Of a stretch of DNA of 64,000 nt, positions 46,856 through 55,418 are shown piece by piece. Positions within the stretch are counted from its first letter, which is position 1. Each line of letters starts with the position of its first letter. Source of the DNA: Salininema proteolyticum (GTDB lineage Bacteria > Actinomycetota > Actinomycetes > Mycobacteriales > Micromonosporaceae). A program made the position numbers and the translations under genes. The notes under the pieces were generated by a model. The model was given only the letters and a program-made list of their open reading frames with translations. It was not told where the DNA came from and did no database searches. The stretch spans positions 1,116,001 through 1,180,000 of the forward strand of contig NZ_JBHUNX010000001.1 of the NCBI RefSeq assembly GCF_042685645.1, given 5' to 3'.

Positions 46856-47560
46856 ATGGCGACTATGGGTGATGACGGGATGGCGCGGCTCGCGGGTCGC
46901 CTCAACTGGCTCCGCGCCGGAGTGCTCGGGGCCAACGACGGAGTGGTGTCGACGGCCGGGACGGTCATCGGCGTGGCCGGGGCGACCAACGAGCGGACCG
47001 CCATCGCGGTGGCCGGGGTGGCGACGCTCGTGGCGGGGGCCTTCTCCATGGCCGGCGGCGAGTTCGCCTCGGTCTCGGCCCAGCGGGACACGGAGGAAGA
47101 GGTGGTGGCCACCGAGGGCCGGCTCCTCTCCACCGATCCCGGCGCCGCCGAGCGGGAGCTGGCACAGGCCTATGTCGACAAGGGGCTCAGCGAGGGCACG
47201 GCCCGCCTGGTCGCCTCGGAGCTGTCCGCCAGCGACGCCCTCGAGGCTCACGCCCAGGCGGAGTACGGCCTCGACCCGCACGCGCTGGTCAATCCGTGGG
47301 CCGCGGCCCTCTCGTCCTTCGTGGCCTTCTCGGTGGGCGCCCTCCTTCCGCTGCTGACCATCCTGTTCCTGCCCCCGCCCGTCCGCGTCTGGGGCTGCGC
47401 GGTGGCGGTGGCCGCGGGCCTGCTGGCGACGGGTTACAGCTCGTCGAGGCTGGGCGGGGCGCCACCGCGGAAGCCGGTGCTGCGCAATGTGTCGGTCGGC
47501 CTGCTCACCATGGCGGTCACGTACGGCGTCGGCAGCCTCTTCGGCATCGCGATCGGGTGA
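46856..47560 (+). CDS. VIT1/CCC1-family iron/manganese transporter
   Basis: 234 residues from ATG 46856; ATG 46865 and 46880 are also possible and the choice is unsettled. The family signature is LNWLRAGVLGANDGVVSTAGTVIGVAGA in the first helix, followed by GAFSMAGGEFASVSAQRDTEEE leading into the acidic cytoplasmic helices. Three further membrane segments close the protein. It moves Fe(II) or Mn(II) out of the cytoplasm. No iron box is visible in its promoter. It is divergent from the amidohydrolase gene and 63 nt ahead of ligA. Confidence 0.88.
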   Translation: MATMGDDGMARLAGRLNWLRAGVLGANDGVVSTAGTVIGVAGATNERTAIAVAGVATLVAGAFSMAGGEFASVSAQRDTEEEVVATEGRLLSTDPGAAERELAQAYVDKGLSEGTARLVASELSASDALEAHAQAEYGLDPHALVNPWAAALSSFVAFSVGALLPLLTILFLPPPVRVWGCAVAVAAGLLATGYSSSRLGGAPPRKPVLRNVSVGLLTMAVTYGVGSLFGIAIG

Positions 47561-47623
47561 GCCCCGCGCTACGACCAGCGGAACTTCCCGAAGCTTGTCG
47601 TACCCCGGTGGCACAATGGTCGA

Positions 47624-49804
47624 GTGAGCACAGAGAGCACTGCAGACTTCAGCCGGGCGCAGGTCCGGCACGAGGAGCTGGCCGCGGAGATCACCGAGCA
47701 CCGGCGCCGCTACTACGTCGACGACGCGCCGATCGTCTCCGACGCCGAGTTCGACCGGCTGATGCACGAGCTGATAGGCATCGAGACGTCCTACCCCGAG
47801 CTGGTGCGCGCCGACTCGCCCTCGCAGCAGGTCGGCACCTTCTCCGAGGCCTTCGCCCCGGTGAACCATCTGGAGAGGATGCTCAGCCTGGAGGACGTCT
47901 TCGACGAGGACGAGGTGCGCGCGTGGGCCGAGCGCATGGCCCCGCACATGAAGGACTCTCAGTACCTGTGCGAGGTCAAGATCGACGGCCTGGCCGTCGA
48001 CCTCGTCTACACGAAGGGGCGCCTCACCTCCGCCGCCACGCGCGGCGACGGCGTCACCGGAGAGGACGTCAGCTCCAACGTCGCCACCATCGACTCGGTG
48101 CCGCAGCGCCTGACCGAGCACCCCGACTACCCGGTGCCGGAGCGGCTCGAGGTCCGCGGCGAGGTCTTCATCGCTGTGGAGGACTTCGCGAAGCTCAACG
48201 AGGACCAGGTCGCCGCAGGGGCCAACCCCTTCGCCAACCCCCGCAACGCGGCGGCCGGATCGCTGCGGCAGAAGGACCCGGGGGTCACGGCGAAGCGCCC
48301 CCTGAGCTTCATCGCGCACGGGCTCGGCGTCCGCGTCGGGTTCGAGCCCGACAGCCAGTCGCACTCCTACGCCGCGTTGGCGGCCTGGGGCATTCCGGTC
48401 AGCCCGTACTGGCAGGCCGTCGACACCGTCGACGCGGTCTTCGACTTCATCCACCGCTACGGTAGACTGCGCCACGGGCTCCTCCACGAGATCGACGGCG
48501 TGGTGGTGAAGGTCGACGACATCGCCGTCCAGAACGCGTTGGGCGCCACGGCCCGCGTCCCCCGCTGGGCCGTCGCCTACAAGTACCCGCCCGAGGAGGT
48601 CAACACCCGCCTGTTGGACATCAAGGTCTCCATCGGGCGCACGGGCCGGGCCACGCCCTACGCCGTGCTCGAGCCCGTGCGCGTCGCCGGGTCCGAGGTG
48701 GAGTTCGCGACCCTCCACAACGCCGACCAGGTGCGCGCCAAGGGAGTCCTGGTCGGCGACCTGGTCGTCGTGCGCAAGGCCGGCGACGTGATCCCCGAAG
48801 TCGTCGGCCCCGTCGCGGCGGTGCGGACGGGGGAGGAGCGAGAGTTCCGGATGCCCGAGAAGTGCCCGGAGTGCGGCTTCGACCTGGCCCCGGCCTCGGA
48901 GGGCGACGTGGACCTCCGCTGCCCCAATGCGAAGGGCTGCCCCGGCCAGCTGCGCGAGCGCCTGTCGTACCTCGCCGGCCGCTCCTGCTTCGACATCGAC
49001 GGCATGGGGTTCGTGGCCGCCACGGCCCTGGTGCAGCCGATCGAGTCCCAGGAGCGCGTGCTCGACAACGAGGCGGGCGTCTTCTCTCTGGAATTGGACG
49101 AATTGCTCCCCATTCAAACGCTTGTGCGTGATCCGGACACCGGACTTCCGAAACGCAAGGAGGACGGTGAGGAGAAAGTCGTCACCTATTTCGCCACGCA
49201 AAAGGGTGAGCCGAAGAAAACGACGCTGCAAATGCTCGAGAACCTCGAGAAGGCCAAGTCCAAGGATTTGTGGCGGGTCGTCAACGCCCTGTCGATCCGG
49301 CACGTGGGGCCGGTCTCCGCCCAGGCGCTGGCCGACCACTTCGGCGACGTCGACGCGATCATCGCGGCCGACGAGGAGGAGCTGGCGGACATCGACGGCG
49401 TGGGGCCGACCATCGCCAGGGCCGTCAAGGAGTGGTTCGCGGTCGACTGGCACCGCGACATCGTCGAGAGGTGGCGCGAGGCGGGCGTGCGCATGCGCGA
49501 GGAGAGGTCCGAGGCCGACTCTCAGCCTCAGGTGCTCGAGGGGACGACGGTGGTCATCACCGGCGCGATCCCGGGCCACACCAGGGACAGCGCCGCCGCG
49601 GCGGTCAAGGCCCGGGGCGGGAAGGTCACCTCCTCCGTCTCCAAGAAGACCGGGGTCGTCGTCGCCGGGGAAGCGGCCGGATCGAAGTACGACAAGGCCG
49701 TCAAGCTGGAGGTCCCGATCGTGTCCGGGGAGGGTTTCGCGGAGCTGCTGGAGAACGGCCTCCCGTCGCCGGAGAACTCCTTACGGCCCTGTGAAAACGC
49801 CTAA
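47624..49804 (+). CDS. ligA: NAD-dependent DNA ligase LigA
   Basis: 726 residues, complete. Order: Ia domain (HRRRYYVDDAPIVSDAEFDRL), nucleotidyltransferase with the adenylated Lys in CEVKIDGLAVDL, OB fold (VSIGRTGRATPYAVLEPV), four-Cys zinc finger (CPECGFDLAP...LRCPNAKGCPGQLRER), helix-hairpin-helix region (DIDGVGPTIARAV) and a C-terminal BRCT domain (VLEGTTVVITGAIPGHTRDSAAAAV). It seals nicks in replication and repair. The GTG start has CACAAT six bases upstream and no ribosome site, so leaderless expression is possible. A terminator follows. Confidence 0.97.
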   Translation: MSTESTADFSRAQVRHEELAAEITEHRRRYYVDDAPIVSDAEFDRLMHELIGIETSYPELVRADSPSQQVGTFSEAFAPVNHLERMLSLEDVFDEDEVRAWAERMAPHMKDSQYLCEVKIDGLAVDLVYTKGRLTSAATRGDGVTGEDVSSNVATIDSVPQRLTEHPDYPVPERLEVRGEVFIAVEDFAKLNEDQVAAGANPFANPRNAAAGSLRQKDPGVTAKRPLSFIAHGLGVRVGFEPDSQSHSYAALAAWGIPVSPYWQAVDTVDAVFDFIHRYGRLRHGLLHEIDGVVVKVDDIAVQNALGATARVPRWAVAYKYPPEEVNTRLLDIKVSIGRTGRATPYAVLEPVRVAGSEVEFATLHNADQVRAKGVLVGDLVVVRKAGDVIPEVVGPVAAVRTGEEREFRMPEKCPECGFDLAPASEGDVDLRCPNAKGCPGQLRERLSYLAGRSCFDIDGMGFVAATALVQPIESQERVLDNEAGVFSLELDELLPIQTLVRDPDTGLPKRKEDGEEKVVTYFATQKGEPKKTTLQMLENLEKAKSKDLWRVVNALSIRHVGPVSAQALADHFGDVDAIIAADEEELADIDGVGPTIARAVKEWFAVDWHRDIVERWREAGVRMREERSEADSQPQVLEGTTVVITGAIPGHTRDSAAAAVKARGGKVTSSVSKKTGVVVAGEAAGSKYDKAVKLEVPIVSGEGFAELLENGLPSPENSLRPCENA

Positions 49805-50185
49805 TCGGCACTGGACGCGCACTTTCCGTCGACGGCCACGACTCGACTGCGCCACAAAACAATAACGAATTCATAACGATTGGAGTCGGCGCGCCCGGCT
49901 CCTTTCGTTTTGCGGGGTTCGCGCAGGATGTCGTTGTAATGTGAATTGCGCTATGTGATGTAGGAAATAGTTCGGCCCCGGTGCGGGTAAGGAACCTCAT
50001 AAATTGTCACCAGATGGTAACTCTCGCGGGGGAAGCGACGACATTATCTGTTTCCAAAGGGGGACAAGGGGATAGTGTGATGGCACTTATCCTGTGCGTG
50101 AGAGGGGATGAGGCTCGACTCGCCCTGGGGGCCGCCGCCGTGGAACGGATAAGGTGTTCTCACAGGGCCTTGACCAGGAGGATGG
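49805..50185. other. Intergenic region between ligA and the GGDEF/EAL gene
   Basis: The first ~100 nt hold the ligA terminator. The remaining ~280 nt are unusually AT-rich around 49925-50060 and probably carry the promoter and a long 5' leader of the cyclic-di-GMP gene. I tried to match the GEMM cyclic-di-GMP riboswitch pattern and did not find it. Confidence 0.5.
49882..49911 (+). terminator. Rho-independent terminator of ligA
   Basis: GGAGTCGG and CCGGCTCC (one G-U pair) form an 8-bp stem with loop CGCGC, followed by TTTCGTTTTG. Confidence 0.8.
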
Positions 50186-52237
50186 ATGGCGACAACTCTG
50201 ATGCGCAACACGGCGCCGAGAGAGCACCCGCGCAGGTACTACACGTACTTCGCCCTCGTGTGCCTCCTCGCGGTCGTGGCCGTGGTCGGCGCCGTCGTGA
50301 CCCGCCCGGCGGGCACCGACGTGCTGCCGGAGCCCACGGCGGCGTTCATCGTGTGCGCGCTCCTCGGAGTCATCGCCGAGTACGATCCGATCCGCTGGAA
50401 GGGCGTCCACTCCACCGCCGCCGCGCTGGTGTCCCTCTCCTTCGTGCTGGCGCTCATGGCCGTGTGGGCGTTCGTGCCCGCGCTCATCGTGCAGGCCATA
50501 GCCGTCGGCATCGTCAGCCTCCGCCTCGGCTCCTCGCCCGCCCGGCTCGTCTTCAACCTGGGTCAGACCGCTGCCTCGCTCGCCGCCTCCTGGTTCGTCT
50601 GGGACGTCTTCTCCCCGGCCGACCACTGGACCGGCGCCCCCGCCGAGATCCTCGTCCTCATCGGCGCCGGCGTCGCCTGGGGAGCGGTCAGCTTCAGCCT
50701 GGTCGCGGGAGCCCTGACGCTCCGCCTCGGAGGGACCTGGCACTCGCACATGGCCAGCTGGACCAAGGGAGAGTGGAAGCTCCGCGGCCTTCTAGTGGCC
50801 GCCTCCCCGATCGTCGCCATGGCGACCACCGCCTCCGTCTGGATGGTCACGACCGTCGCCCTGCCCATGTTCGGGCTGCACTACCTCCTGCGCGTCATGG
50901 CTCAGCGGGAGAAGGAGGCCGAGACCGACGCCCTCACCGGCCTGCTCAACCGCCGCGGCTTCCAGACCGGCTGCGTCCGCAAGATCATCGACGCCGCCGA
51001 GACCGACACCAAGCTCGCCGTCCTCGTCATCGACGTCGACCGCTTCAGCGAGATCAACAACGCCCTCGGCCACGACACGGGAGATCGCGTCCTCAAGGAG
51101 CTGTCGAAGCGCTTCGCCGCCGAGGCCGGCCCCGGCGGCATCCTGGCCCGCCACGGCGGGGACGAGTTCGCCTTCGTCTGGTCGGAGCTCGACGGCATGA
51201 CCGACCCCCTCGAATGCGCCCGCGCGATCAAGACCGCCATGGACGCCCCGATCAACCTGGAGGAGTTCAGCGTCGAGGTGGACACCTCGGTCGGCGTCGC
51301 CGTCTACCCGCACGACGGGCAGGAGTTCGAGGCCCTCCTCCAGCACGCCAACATCGCCCTGCGGGAGGCCAAGCGGCGCTCCTCGAACTACATGCGGTAC
51401 ACCCCGGACTTCGACCACCCCTCGCCCCAGCGGATCATGCTCCTCGCCGACCTCCGCCGCACCCTCGAAGAGCCGGGCTCGCCCGGGGTGGAGCTGTTCT
51501 ACCAGCCGCAGATCGAGCTCTCCACCGGCCGCGTCACGGGGGCCGAGGCCCTGCTGCGGTACACCCACCCCACCCGCGGCCACATCCAGCCCTCCGACCT
51601 GATCGCCGCCGCCGAGCAGTCCTCCGTCATGCGCATGCTGACCGAGCGCGTCGTGGACATCGCCCTCCGCCAGCTCAAGCGCTGGGAGGAGTCCGGGTTC
51701 GACCTGGGCATGGCCATCAACGTCTCCGTGCGCGACCTCCAGTCGGCCGAGTTCACCGGCTACCTGACCGACCGGCTCACCGACCTCGGGGTGGAGGCCT
51801 CCAAGCTGCGCCTGGAGATCACCGAGAGCGCCCTGATGGACGATCCCCGCCGCGTGGTGGGCAATGTGGAGAAGATCGCCGACATGGGCGTCAACATCAG
51901 CCTCGACGACTTCGGCACCGGCTTCTCCTCCATGCAGCACCTCCGGCGCCTGCCCGTCAGCGAGATCAAGATCGACCGCCTCTTCGTGTCGAACCTGACC
52001 GCCGACAACGACGACGCCGCGATCGTCTCCTCGACCATCGACCTGGCCAAGGCGCTCGACCTGAGCGTCGTGGCCGAAGGGGTGGAGGACGAGAAGACGC
52101 GCAAGCTGCTCAAGGACTGGGGCTGTCATCTGGCGCAGGGCTGGCACTTCGCCCGCCCGATGGACCCGGTGCGCTTCGACGTCTGGCTGCGCGACTACAA
52201 CCAGCGCATCCGCGACCTGCAGGACGCCGGCCTCTGA
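50186..52237 (+). CDS. Membrane GGDEF-EAL cyclic-di-GMP enzyme (RmdB-like)
   Basis: 683 residues. Six or so membrane segments (about 20-235) form a sensor, followed by a GGDEF domain (DALTGLLNRRGF, HGGDEFAF intact) and an EAL domain (GAEALLRY, DDFGTGFSS, VVAEGVED intact). Both synthesis and hydrolysis of cyclic-di-GMP are therefore possible. In Streptomyces a membrane GGDEF-EAL protein, the phosphodiesterase RmdB, is encoded next to ligA as here, so orthology is likely and would imply a role in development or attachment. ATG 50186 follows AGGAGG. Confidence 0.92.
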   Translation: MATTLMRNTAPREHPRRYYTYFALVCLLAVVAVVGAVVTRPAGTDVLPEPTAAFIVCALLGVIAEYDPIRWKGVHSTAAALVSLSFVLALMAVWAFVPALIVQAIAVGIVSLRLGSSPARLVFNLGQTAASLAASWFVWDVFSPADHWTGAPAEILVLIGAGVAWGAVSFSLVAGALTLRLGGTWHSHMASWTKGEWKLRGLLVAASPIVAMATTASVWMVTTVALPMFGLHYLLRVMAQREKEAETDALTGLLNRRGFQTGCVRKIIDAAETDTKLAVLVIDVDRFSEINNALGHDTGDRVLKELSKRFAAEAGPGGILARHGGDEFAFVWSELDGMTDPLECARAIKTAMDAPINLEEFSVEVDTSVGVAVYPHDGQEFEALLQHANIALREAKRRSSNYMRYTPDFDHPSPQRIMLLADLRRTLEEPGSPGVELFYQPQIELSTGRVTGAEALLRYTHPTRGHIQPSDLIAAAEQSSVMRMLTERVVDIALRQLKRWEESGFDLGMAINVSVRDLQSAEFTGYLTDRLTDLGVEASKLRLEITESALMDDPRRVVGNVEKIADMGVNISLDDFGTGFSSMQHLRRLPVSEIKIDRLFVSNLTADNDDAAIVSSTIDLAKALDLSVVAEGVEDEKTRKLLKDWGCHLAQGWHFARPMDPVRFDVWLRDYNQRIRDLQDAGL

Positions 52238-52682
52238 ACTCTCCGATTCCGACCGGGCTCGCGGGCCCGGCCGTTCGGCGCGCCCCGGGGAGGGATGAGA
52301 ACGCGCGGCCGTGCGGTCCGCCGTGTCCGGAAAAGATAACGGGGGTCGCGCAACACCCAATCGCGACCCCCTACTGGCTCAATAGAACACCACCACAAGC
52401 AGCGGTTCCCGGCTAGCGGGCCCCACTGCTCGCACATCAGCAAGGAAACAGAAAGGAAACCAGAACTTCGGCTCGCCTCGATCCCGGAGGACCGGAGCTC
52501 GCCGTCTATTCCCTGAACCAGTGACCACCATCATAGACCATGTCCGCAACGAAAGGGAAGGGGGTTCATATTGGTGTTCGGCGGGTCGCCCTCCGAATGT
52601 TTCGCCCTGTGGTGCATGCTGGTCGGAAACGGCTAACGACAATCATCGTCGATAGTGAAGGATCCTCGAACAAGGAGGCCTC
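52238..52682. other. Intergenic region between the cyclic-di-GMP gene and the ZIP gene
   Basis: 445 nt without a convincing gene. A hairpin, GGGGGTCGCG-N11-CGCGACCCCC at 52341-52371, can terminate the preceding gene. A minus-strand frame at 52379-52642 has a peculiar composition and no ribosome site, and I do not accept it. The last 60 nt carry the ZIP promoter and AAGGAGG. Confidence 0.55.
52341..52371. terminator. Terminator hairpin after the GGDEF/EAL gene
   Basis: A perfect 10-bp G/C-rich stem (GGGGGTCGCG/CGCGACCCCC) around an 11-base loop, 104 nt past the stop codon. On the minus strand the stem is followed by GTTATCTTTTCC. Confidence 0.6.
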
Positions 52683-53441
52683 ATGTCCCTTCCGACCTCC
52701 GGGTGGGAGCACCTCGCCCCCATAGGCCTCGGACTCGTGTCCGCCTGCACGACCCTCCTCGGAGGGATCACCGCCTCCCGCATCAAGCGCGGCCGGGCCC
52801 TGGTCATGTCCTTCGCCGCCGGACTCATGCTCGGCGTGGTCCTCTTCGACCTCATCCCCGAGTCCCTCGAACAGGCTCCCCAAGAGCCCCACGGCATACC
52901 GGCCGCCATGCTCGCCGTCGCCGCCGGCTTCCTCACCTTCCACGTCCTCGAGCGCCTCCTGGGCCACCCCGGCCACGAGGAGGGCTACCCGGCGCACTCC
53001 CACAGCGTGAAGCGGCTCGGCCTCCTCGCCGGATCCGGCCTCGTGCTCCACTCCCTCCTCGATGGCTTCGGCATAGGCATGGCCTTCCAAGTCGGCTCCA
53101 GCCTGGGCCTCACCGTCGCGCTCGCCGTCATCGCCCACGACTTCGCCGACGGCTTCAACGCCTTCACCCTGCCGAGCGTCTACGGCAACGAGAGCAGGAA
53201 GGCCTACCGGATCCTCTATGCCGACGCCGCCGCACCGGTCGTCGGCGCCGCCCTCGGCACCTTCCTCGTCGTCCCCGAAGAGTTGGCGGGCCTCTACCTC
53301 GGCTATTTCGCCGGAGTCCTCCTCTACCTGGCCACCGCCGAGGTCCTGCCGCAGGCGCACTCCAGCCGGAGGGGCCTCTCCCTGCTCCTCACCGCCGGGG
53401 CCATGGGAGCGATGTGGCTCGTCGTCGGCTATGCGGGATGA
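52683..53441 (+). CDS. ZIP-family divalent metal transporter
   Basis: 252 residues, eight membrane segments. The metal-site helices HSLLDGFGIGMAF and AHDFADGFNAF are the ZIP signature; a His-rich loop, GHPGHEEGYPAHSHS, lies between segments III and IV as in zinc importers. It probably imports Zn(II) or another divalent metal. ATG 52683 follows AAGGAGG. The upstream ACGA-N6-TCGT repeat could be a metal-regulator site but is too short to assign. Confidence 0.88.
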   Translation: MSLPTSGWEHLAPIGLGLVSACTTLLGGITASRIKRGRALVMSFAAGLMLGVVLFDLIPESLEQAPQEPHGIPAAMLAVAAGFLTFHVLERLLGHPGHEEGYPAHSHSVKRLGLLAGSGLVLHSLLDGFGIGMAFQVGSSLGLTVALAVIAHDFADGFNAFTLPSVYGNESRKAYRILYADAAAPVVGAALGTFLVVPEELAGLYLGYFAGVLLYLATAEVLPQAHSSRRGLSLLLTAGAMGAMWLVVGYAG

Positions 53442-53613
53442 GCCCGACGGGCCCGCCGGAGCGGAGCGCTTCGGCGGCACCGGAGCGGAGCGCGCATCCG
53501 CCCGATCGGGCCGTGCGCCATGCCGCCACACCGCAACCCGCTCGCGGATCACCCCTTACCAGGCCTAGAATCAATGGGTCTTCCCAAAACGAGAAACCCG
53601 TAAGGACGAAACC

Positions 53614-53913
53614 GTGAGCACGATCTCTCGCGCCGAAGTCGCGCACCTGGCGCACCTGGCCCGATTGGAAGTCACCGAGGAAGAGCTGGACGCCTTCGCC
53701 GGCCAGCTCGACGTGATCCTCGAGTCCATGAAGACCCTCTCCGAGGTCGACACCGACGGGGTGCCCCCCACCTCGCAGGCGGTGCCGCTCGTCAACGTGT
53801 TCCGGGAAGACCAGCCGCAGCCCTCGCTCCAACGCGACGACGTCCTGGCCGGAGCGCCGGACTCCGCCGAAGACCGTTTCCGCGTCCCGCAGATCCTGAG
53901 CGAGGAAGAGTAA
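53614..53913 (+). CDS. gatC: Asp-tRNA(Asn)/Glu-tRNA(Gln) amidotransferase subunit C
   Basis: 99 residues, standard length. ISRAEVAHLAHLARLEVTEEELDAFAGQLDVIL and a later DxVPPTSQ...LREDxPQPSL stretch define GatC, which wraps around GatA. GTG 53614 follows TAAGGA. Its stop overlaps the gatA start by one base (TAATG), starting a tightly coupled gatCAB operon. Confidence 0.95.
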   Translation: MSTISRAEVAHLAHLARLEVTEEELDAFAGQLDVILESMKTLSEVDTDGVPPTSQAVPLVNVFREDQPQPSLQRDDVLAGAPDSAEDRFRVPQILSEEE

Positions 53914-55418
53914 TGACCGAACGCATCATCGACAAGACCGCGGCCGCCCTGGCCGAGGACATCCGCGAGGGCCGCCTCACCTCCGTCGAGGTGACCCGGG
54001 CGTTCCTCGACCGCATCGCCGCCGTCGACGGCGAGATCAAGGCCTTCACGACCGTCGACGCCGAGGGCGCGCTCGCCCAGGCCGCCGAGGTCGACGCGAA
54101 GCTCAAGGCCGGGGAGGAGCTCTCCCCGCTGGCGGGCGTGCCGATCGCCGTCAAGGACCTCTTCGTCACCAAGGGCCTGCGCACCACCGCCTCCTCCAAG
54201 ATGCTGGAGGAATGGATCCCGCCCTACGACGGCACCATCGTCGAGCGCGTCCGCGCCGCCGGGCTGCCGATCCTGGGCAAGACCAACCTGGACGAGTTCG
54301 CCATGGGCTCCTCCACCGAGTACTCCGCGTTCGGCGCCACCAAGAACCCGTGGGACACCGACCGCATCCCCGGCGGCTCCGGCGGCGGCTCCTCGGCCGC
54401 CGTCGCCGCCAAGATGGCCCCGCTGGCCCTCGGCACCGACACCGGCGGCTCGATCCGCCAGCCCGGCGCCGTCACCGGCACCTTCGGCGGCAAGCCGACC
54501 TACGGCTCCAACTCCCGCTACGGCGTCATCGCCTTCTCCTCCTCGCTGGACACGCCCGGCCCGGTGACCCGCACGGTCCTGGACGGCGCGCTGCTCAACG
54601 AGGTCATCTCCGGCCACGACCCGAAGGACTCGACCTCGATCCCGCAGGACGTCCGCCCCGTCGCCGACGCCGCCCGCGAGGGCTCCGGCGGCGACCTGTC
54701 CGGCGTCACGCTCGGCGTCGTCAAAGAGTTCGCCGAGGGCTCGGCCCAGGGCGCCGAGCCCGGCGTGATCGAGGCCTACCAGGCCGGCGTCGAGCAGCTG
54801 GTCAAGCTGGGCGCCACCGTCAAGGAGATCAGCGCCCCGCACTTCGCCTACGCGCTGCCGACCTACTACCTGATCGCGCCCTCCGAGGCCAGCTCCAACC
54901 TCGCCCGCTACGACTCGGTCCGCTACGGGCTGCGCGTCGGCGACGACGGCGACAACTCCCTGGAGCAGGTCATGTCGAAGACCCGCGAGGCCGGCTTCGG
55001 CCCCGAGGTCAAGCGCCGCATCATCCTGGGAACCTACGCGCTGAGCGCCGGGTACATCGACCAGTTCTACGGCCAGGCCCAGAAGGTCCGCACCCTCATC
55101 AAGCGCGACTTCGAGGCCGCGTTCGCCGAGGTCGACGCCCTGGTCAGCCCGACCACGCCGTTCATCGCCTTCCCGTTCGGGTCGCGCACCGCCGACCCGT
55201 ACCAGATGTACCTCTCCGACCTGTACACCATCCCCTCCAATCTCTACGGCGGCCCGGCCGTCTCGGTCCCCGCCGGACTGTCCGAGGGCATGCCCGTGGG
55301 GCTCCAGGTCATGGGGCCGGTCATGCGCGACGAGGTCTGCTACCGCGTCGCCGCCGCCCTCGAGTCGACCCAGAGCCCGATCCTGGCCGAGACCGCACCG
55401 GAAGCTGAGGAAGCCTGA
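53913..55418 (+). CDS. gatA: Glu-tRNA(Gln)/Asp-tRNA(Asn) amidotransferase subunit A
   Basis: 501 residues, amidase-signature enzyme that releases ammonia from glutamine for GatB. The catalytic triad is Lys in VAVKDLF (here IAVKDLF), cis-Ser in GGSGGGSSAAVAA and the nucleophilic Ser in GTDTGGSIRQPGA. It makes Gln-tRNA(Gln) and possibly Asn-tRNA(Asn) from misacylated precursors, as in most actinobacteria without GlnRS. TGATG junction with gatB. Confidence 0.97.
   Translation: MTERIIDKTAAALAEDIREGRLTSVEVTRAFLDRIAAVDGEIKAFTTVDAEGALAQAAEVDAKLKAGEELSPLAGVPIAVKDLFVTKGLRTTASSKMLEEWIPPYDGTIVERVRAAGLPILGKTNLDEFAMGSSTEYSAFGATKNPWDTDRIPGGSGGGSSAAVAAKMAPLALGTDTGGSIRQPGAVTGTFGGKPTYGSNSRYGVIAFSSSLDTPGPVTRTVLDGALLNEVISGHDPKDSTSIPQDVRPVADAAREGSGGDLSGVTLGVVKEFAEGSAQGAEPGVIEAYQAGVEQLVKLGATVKEISAPHFAYALPTYYLIAPSEASSNLARYDSVRYGLRVGDDGDNSLEQVMSKTREAGFGPEVKRRIILGTYALSAGYIDQFYGQAQKVRTLIKRDFEAAFAEVDALVSPTTPFIAFPFGSRTADPYQMYLSDLYTIPSNLYGGPAVSVPAGLSEGMPVGLQVMGPVMRDEVCYRVAAALESTQSPILAETAPEAEEA

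Noticed and set aside
49912..50185. Cyclic-di-GMP (GEMM) riboswitch before the GGDEF/EAL gene
   Set aside because: The characteristic conserved core and tetraloop-receptor pattern could not be found by eye.
52379..52642. 87-codon minus-strand frame upstream of the ZIP gene
   Set aside because: Odd aromatic-rich C-terminus caught attention, but there is no ribosome site, it overlaps the ZIP promoter region, and no family is recognised.
52640..52682. Zur/MntR-type operator before the ZIP gene
   Set aside because: Only a 4-base inverted repeat (ACGA-N6-TCGT) is visible, too short to distinguish from chance.
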